IMG/VR virus record: IMGVR_UViG_3300047564_003371 | Coordinates: 1 to 23,220 of that record | Origin: a virus | Length of the DNA stretch: 23,220 nucleotides | Direction: 5' to 3' (one strand) | Shown here: positions 20,113 to 23,220 of the stretch, one piece after another | Numbering within the stretch: position 1 is the first letter of the stretch | Layout of the letters: the number at the start of each line of letters is the position of its first letter | Notes under the pieces: generated by a model | The model's input: only the letters and a program-made list of their open reading frames with translations | Told to the model about the DNA's origin: nothing | Databases searched by the model: none | Translations under genes and position numbers: made by a program

Positions 20113-21461
20113 AGATATAATCTCCACCAACCATGTTGATATGTGCCTTCGACAGCACTAATCCACTGACCATTACGCCACTCATATAATAAGTTCGATG
20201 CTATATTTAACACCACTGCATTAGAATTACTAGCACTATCAAACGATACTATCCAGTTACTTCCGTTATATTCGACGATGTCGTTAGCCTTAGCATTAAT
20301 AACTCCCCACTGACTTCCGTTAGGCACATCGTTGATTACAAGATATCGTTGACCTAGAGACGCCGCCGGTAAGTTTTTTCCTGGAGCTACTTTAATAGGA
20401 TTAATTACAGCAGATATTGCAGGAATAGTAGCGTCTGGCAGTGTGTTAATGTCTATAGTAAGATTTAATATATTAGGATATCCATCTTCTATGCTATCTA
20501 TCGTAGCAATAATGTCCTGACTAAAATCACTAGGGTCGGGCCCTCTTCTTAGCCTTAGATTACTAATACCAAATTTTATTTCTCCGTAAGGCTTTAATAC
20601 GTTTTCCCAAGTTAATGGATTACCCTGTTCATCAGTAGTGCCACCACCTCTACTTAATATAGTAGCACGATTGCCTTCGATGCTGGCCTGCAATTTTAAA
20701 TCGTCGAAAGTTACAACAACCCATTCTTTATTAGGTATTGGGTTGCTAGGATCCCACTCAAAAATATCTTGATTTTGTTTTCTTTTAATTTCAGTTAGAA
20801 TAGTATGTATTAAAGTCTGACGCTTGACCTTAGCAGGAGGGTTGATCAAAATAGGCAGTGTAAAGTTTAGTGCAGCCACATCAATAATATCGTCGGTACC
20901 TTGCGGCACTTGACGAGCACTCCATACTACGTTAACTAACTCAATAAAAGTCAAATTGCTCCAGTCGAACGGGTTATCGTTTGTTTTCAAGTTAATACTA
21001 GGATTAAACAAAACTAACAACTGTTCCATGAGCTGTAGCTTTTGATCAGTGTTACTGGTCCATATATCGACCTGCACAGTCAGGTCGTAAGGTACTGGCA
21101 TATAACGTTCGATGGTATAAGTATTACCTACTTCGTCGTCAACATATTCTCCTGTTTGATAATTAAACTTTTTTTCGTAAACTTGAACCTTATCAACGTG
21201 GGTGGGGTTCATTCTACGTTCTGCGCTAATTTGCAAATCTGTAACATATACGCTGATAAAAGGCACAGTATTAATCATGTTTTCACTTTGATTCTTCATG
21301 ATGTGAGCAGCCATACGATTAATGTCACCATAGCGCACAGGAACTTGAATATAACTTTCTTGCCCGTTTCTATCTTTGCCAGTTTTTATACTGAAGCCTC
21401 CTAGTATACGCATGAACTGTGTCAAATAGCGTCTTATTTGTTCATCGTAAAAAAATTGCAT
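20109..21461 (-). CDS. gp15: Tail sheath stabiliser and completion protein, T4 gp15 family
   Basis: gp15 forms the hexameric ring ending the tail and binding the neck, stabilising the sheath. The start MQFFYDEQIRRYLTQFMRIL parallels T4 gp15 (FGYFYNSSFRRYATLMGDLF), followed by the matching VPVRYGDINRMAAHI (T4: VPITYASKEHFM), a VPFISVYVTDLQISAERRMN segment, PYDLTVQVDIWTSNTDQKLQ and the LLVLFNPSINLKTND region, in the same order. At 450 residues it exceeds T4 gp15 (272). Residues about 353-450 are an added beta domain with LGQRYLVIND, AKANDIVEYNGSNWIVSFD, LYEWRNGQWISAVEGTYQHG. I recall a comparable C-terminal module in marine cyanophage gp15. The gene starts two bases after the gp14 stop and overlaps the Nudix start by four bases. 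Confidence 0.9.
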   Translation of the reverse strand: MQFFYDEQIRRYLTQFMRILGGFSIKTGKDRNGQESYIQVPVRYGDINRMAAHIMKNQSENMINTVPFISVYVTDLQISAERRMNPTHVDKVQVYEKKFNYQTGEYVDDEVGNTYTIERYMPVPYDLTVQVDIWTSNTDQKLQLMEQLLVLFNPSINLKTNDNPFDWSNLTFIELVNVVWSARQVPQGTDDIIDVAALNFTLPILINPPAKVKRQTLIHTILTEIKRKQNQDIFEWDPSNPIPNKEWVVVTFDDLKLQASIEGNRATILSRGGGTTDEQGNPLTWENVLKPYGEIKFGISNLRLRRGPDPSDFSQDIIATIDSIEDGYPNILNLTIDINTLPDATIPAISAVINPIKVAPGKNLPAASLGQRYLVINDVPNGSQWGVINAKANDIVEYNGSNWIVSFDSASNSNAVVLNIASNLLYEWRNGQWISAVEGTYQHGWWRLYL

Positions 21462-21463
21462 GA

Positions 21464-22510
21464 TTAGTAATCTACCTTAGGTTTAATAACTTGGCTTAGT
21501 GCTTGACGTTCTGGCATCTCTTCGCCACCTACTACTGTTATAGATTTATTATTAATAAATGGTGCGGCATTCAGGACGTTATCTCTTAAATCAACAGGAC
21601 CAGACTGAACATCCATACGCTGCCAACGAGTGCCCCTATAGGCAAACAGCACAGGCGGATTATAGTCTACACGTAAAAAGAAATCGCCCTGTTTCGGATT
21701 CAACGGGAAGCTCAAGCCCTGACTTATATCTTCACCGTGATCGTAAGTTGGGTTAGCGCCTTCTTGATATTTCTTTGTAGTGTCTTGTAATATATTTTTG
21801 CCGTCATCTAATATAGTGGGGGCTAATTGTTCACCACGCTCAACAATCGCGTTGCTAATTTTTAATTCTTGTTGATAAGTGCTGAGTGCTTCTTTTAATG
21901 TATCAACACCGTTGTCTGCTTTATTTTGTAGAATATCTCTGTATTCTTGAGCGTCAGTCATTGGACTAGCTTTGATACGCCAAATGTGTGGATACCAAGT
22001 TTGACTAAAGCCTTCGGCAGCTCGAGCAGCATCTTGAATCACGTAAAATTTATTAATAGCTGGCTTGGTTTGGTCTAATAATAAGTCATCCCGAACATGC
22101 GGTAATTCAATGACGTCCCCGGCCATTAGTTTACGGCCCATTCGTTCAACCATATCGTTGGTATGAAAGGTTATAAAAATAGTATCAGCACTTAGGAACA
22201 ATCCGAACTGCGTTAAATCAAAATCCTGGTCTCCTACATTGTAGACACCGCGGAGTTCGTAAACATCTGGGTCGTATATACGGTCTCTGTTTTCCAAAAA
22301 TAACAAGTCTTGTATTTTGGTTTCGTTAAGTATATCGTCGGCACGATGATTTGGTTTAGTTGGGTCAGTGCTGGCACCTTGATCAGCAGGCTGTAGGTAT
22401 TTGTGAACCAATACCGCAGTCCCGCCAACCAAAAATTGTTCGCGGATCACCCGATCCATGAAATGGAAATCGTTGGTTTTTTCGTTTTTCCAAAGGCTTA
22501 GTCTTGGCAT
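21464..22510 (-). CDS. gp14: Neck protein, T4 gp14 family
   Basis: gp14 joins gp13 in the head neck, where it completes filled heads before tail attachment. The 348-residue product (T4: 256) has segments I know from marine T4-like gp14: the FHFMDRVIREQFLVGGTAVL start, LLFLENRDRIYDPDVYELRG, VYNVGDQDFDLTQFGLFLSA, NDMVERMGRKLMAGDVIELP, and EGFSQTWYPHIWRIKASPMT. A long helical stretch (about 185-245) and a C-terminal beta part (FLRVDYNPPVLFAYRGTRWQ) follow. The ATG at 22510 has no Shine-Dalgarno and is seven bases past a GGTAAATA octamer. T4 order is gp13-gp14-gp15-...-gp20; here gp14-gp15 are on the opposite strand, with gp13 absent from the window. Confidence 0.9.
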   Translation of the reverse strand: MPRLSLWKNEKTNDFHFMDRVIREQFLVGGTAVLVHKYLQPADQGASTDPTKPNHRADDILNETKIQDLLFLENRDRIYDPDVYELRGVYNVGDQDFDLTQFGLFLSADTIFITFHTNDMVERMGRKLMAGDVIELPHVRDDLLLDQTKPAINKFYVIQDAARAAEGFSQTWYPHIWRIKASPMTDAQEYRDILQNKADNGVDTLKEALSTYQQELKISNAIVERGEQLAPTILDDGKNILQDTTKKYQEGANPTYDHGEDISQGLSFPLNPKQGDFFLRVDYNPPVLFAYRGTRWQRMDVQSGPVDLRDNVLNAAPFINNKSITVVGGEEMPERQALSQVIKPKVDY

Positions 22511-22517
22511 AGTCTAG

Positions 22518-22525
22518 TATTTACC
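22518..22525 (-). promoter_or_regulatory. Late-promoter-like octamer before gp14
   Basis: On the minus strand GGTAAATA (two mismatches to TATAAATA) ends seven bases before the gp14 ATG at 22510, giving a predicted start at about 22512 and a two-base leader. Confidence 0.35.
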
Positions 22526-22548
22526 TGCTTTGAAACGGTTTTGATTAT

Positions 22549-22577
22549 TTGACACAAATTGGTAAAGGTCTTATAAT
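22549..22577 (+). promoter_or_regulatory. Perfect consensus sigma70-type promoter for the SprT-like gene
   Basis: TTGACA at 22549-22554, a 17-base spacer and TATAAT at 22572-22577 match the bacterial housekeeping consensus in every position. The predicted start is about 22584, the A of the ATG. Unlike the other promoters here it needs no phage late factor, suggesting early expression by host RNA polymerase. Confidence 0.85.
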
Positions 22578-22583
22578 ACAAAT

Positions 22584-23015
22584 ATGGACATAGAAATTCA
22601 CACAAAATCTGCTGAAAAACGCAGATTATTAGAATCCTTTGCAAAGGTATATGCAAAGCTCTTAAATATTGAACACCGCAATGGTGCTATAATAATAGCT
22701 ACTAAACGAGATGTTCGTTCTGAGCACGAAGCTGAGGGTTTGACCTTGGGCATGGGCAAAGATATTTTTATTTTCCTACAAAGTGATCTGGGCCTAGGAG
22801 ATACCCTAAGGGTTTTGGCGCATGAGATGGTTCATGCTAAACAGCACCTTTTAGGACAGATCAAATACCAAGTCCATCGTGGCAGGACCCAAACATACTG
22901 GATGGGTCGACTAAACAAGAACGACTACCTGCGTCAACCATGGGAAATTGCCGCATACAGGCAAGAGTCCATTTTGATGCATCGAGCAGTTCAAATCATT
23001 ACTAAAGGAATGTAA
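22584..23015 (+). CDS. SprT-like zinc metallopeptidase domain protein
   Basis: The 143-residue protein contains HEMVHAKQ (H80-E81-M82-V83-H84), the HExxH zinc and catalytic site, and PWEIAAYRQE (119-128), whose E121 may be the third zinc ligand, as in SprT-like or WLM-like domains. There is no signal peptide or membrane segment, so it acts in the cytoplasm. Related cellular proteins (SprT, Spartan) cut proteins crosslinked to DNA; phage members are often annotated by domain only, and the substrate is unknown. The ATG coincides with the predicted transcription start from a perfect sigma70 promoter, with no Shine-Dalgarno, so leaderless translation is likely. No other in-frame Met occurs before residue 57. 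The next gene starts directly after its stop (TAAATG). Confidence 0.85.
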   Translation: MDIEIHTKSAEKRRLLESFAKVYAKLLNIEHRNGAIIIATKRDVRSEHEAEGLTLGMGKDIFIFLQSDLGLGDTLRVLAHEMVHAKQHLLGQIKYQVHRGRTQTYWMGRLNKNDYLRQPWEIAAYRQESILMHRAVQIITKGM

Positions 23016-23220
23016 ATGGCAACCAAACGTTCTACAAAAACTACAGACAAAGTGGCTTGGCGCTTTGAAGCCCCTGCCAAAACCGTACCTTATCGCGATA
23101 CTGATGCAAAGTATGTAGGCGATGAACCAATTTATCCTGAGATAGAAACTCAGCGCACATGGTCGCCTTCGGAATACCAAACTAAACTGATGCGCTCGCT
23201 AAATTGGTATGCTCATACAC
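23016..23220 (+). CDS. Unrecognised protein, 5' part, cut by the window end
   Basis: The ATG overlaps the preceding TAA by sharing its context (TAAATG, zero gap). The 68 visible codons read without stop, beginning MATKRSTKTTDKVAWRFEAP, then KTVPYRDTDAKYVGDEPIYP and a helical QRTWSPSEYQTKLMRSLNWY segment. The basic N-terminus and W/Y-rich helix are all that can be described; no family is recognised. It is co-transcribed with the SprT-like gene from the sigma70 promoter. Confidence 0.75.
   Translation, partial: MATKRSTKTTDKVAWRFEAPAKTVPYRDTDAKYVGDEPIYPEIETQRTWSPSEYQTKLMRSLNWYAHT

Noticed and set aside
20113-20130. TTG start at 20130 for the Nudix gene
   Set aside because: GTG at 20112 has a GGAG at correct distance and a GTGA overlap with the gp15 stop, a standard operon joint.

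Overview
This window is a late, structural-gene segment of a T4-like myovirus (tailed dsDNA phage). The evidence is the collinear block of portal (gp20), prohead core (gp67-like), prohead protease (gp21), scaffold (gp22) and major capsid protein (gp23), together with the neck protein gp14 and the tail-sheath stabiliser gp15. The wording of the gp14, gp15 and tail-fibre proteins is closest to what I know from marine T4-like phages (cyanophage and pelagiphage type). The host cannot be read from the sequence. There are no tRNA genes, insertion sequences, integrase or CRISPR array, and no gene-free stretch longer than about 130 bases.

Layout. At 1-569 lies the 3' end of a glycine-rich protein gene. 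At 592-6390 lies the head module, gp20 / small basic ORF / gp67-like / gp21 / gp22 / gp23, closed by a strong terminator at 6413-6447. At 6461-8236 are a small zinc-ribbon protein and two virion-like proteins. At 8291-18087 is a tail-fibre island: a 70-residue N-terminal stub, a 1670-residue repetitive fibre, a 166-residue accessory protein, a 712-residue fibre, a 440-residue fibre ending in a Peptidase S74 self-cleaving chaperone domain, and a 64-residue small virion-like protein. At 18144-19333 are an unrecognised protein and a GT-A-type glycosyltransferase in one ATGA-overlapping pair. On the minus strand, transcribed from 22510 down to 19293, are gp14, gp15, a Nudix hydrolase and a small unknown protein, all tightly packed. 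At 22584-23220, back on the plus strand, are an SprT-like zinc metallopeptidase and the start of an unrecognised gene.

Working together: gp20 would form the portal that nucleates the head, gp67-like and gp22 the core, and gp21 would mature gp22 and gp23 at (L/I)xE sites (one fits gp23 at E43/A44). gp14 and gp15 would complete the neck and tail, and the fibre island would supply host recognition.

Regulation: variants of the T4 late-promoter octamer TATAAATA lie just upstream of at least eight genes or gene groups. Several follow a hairpin terminator directly. Two sit so close to the start codon that a leaderless or near-leaderless mRNA is predicted. A separate perfect sigma70-type promoter (TTGACA, 17-base spacer, TATAAT) serves the SprT-like gene and would also start transcription at its ATG. 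The most unusual element is at 18109-18146, where a perfect late promoter, an intrinsic terminator and a Shine-Dalgarno site overlap.
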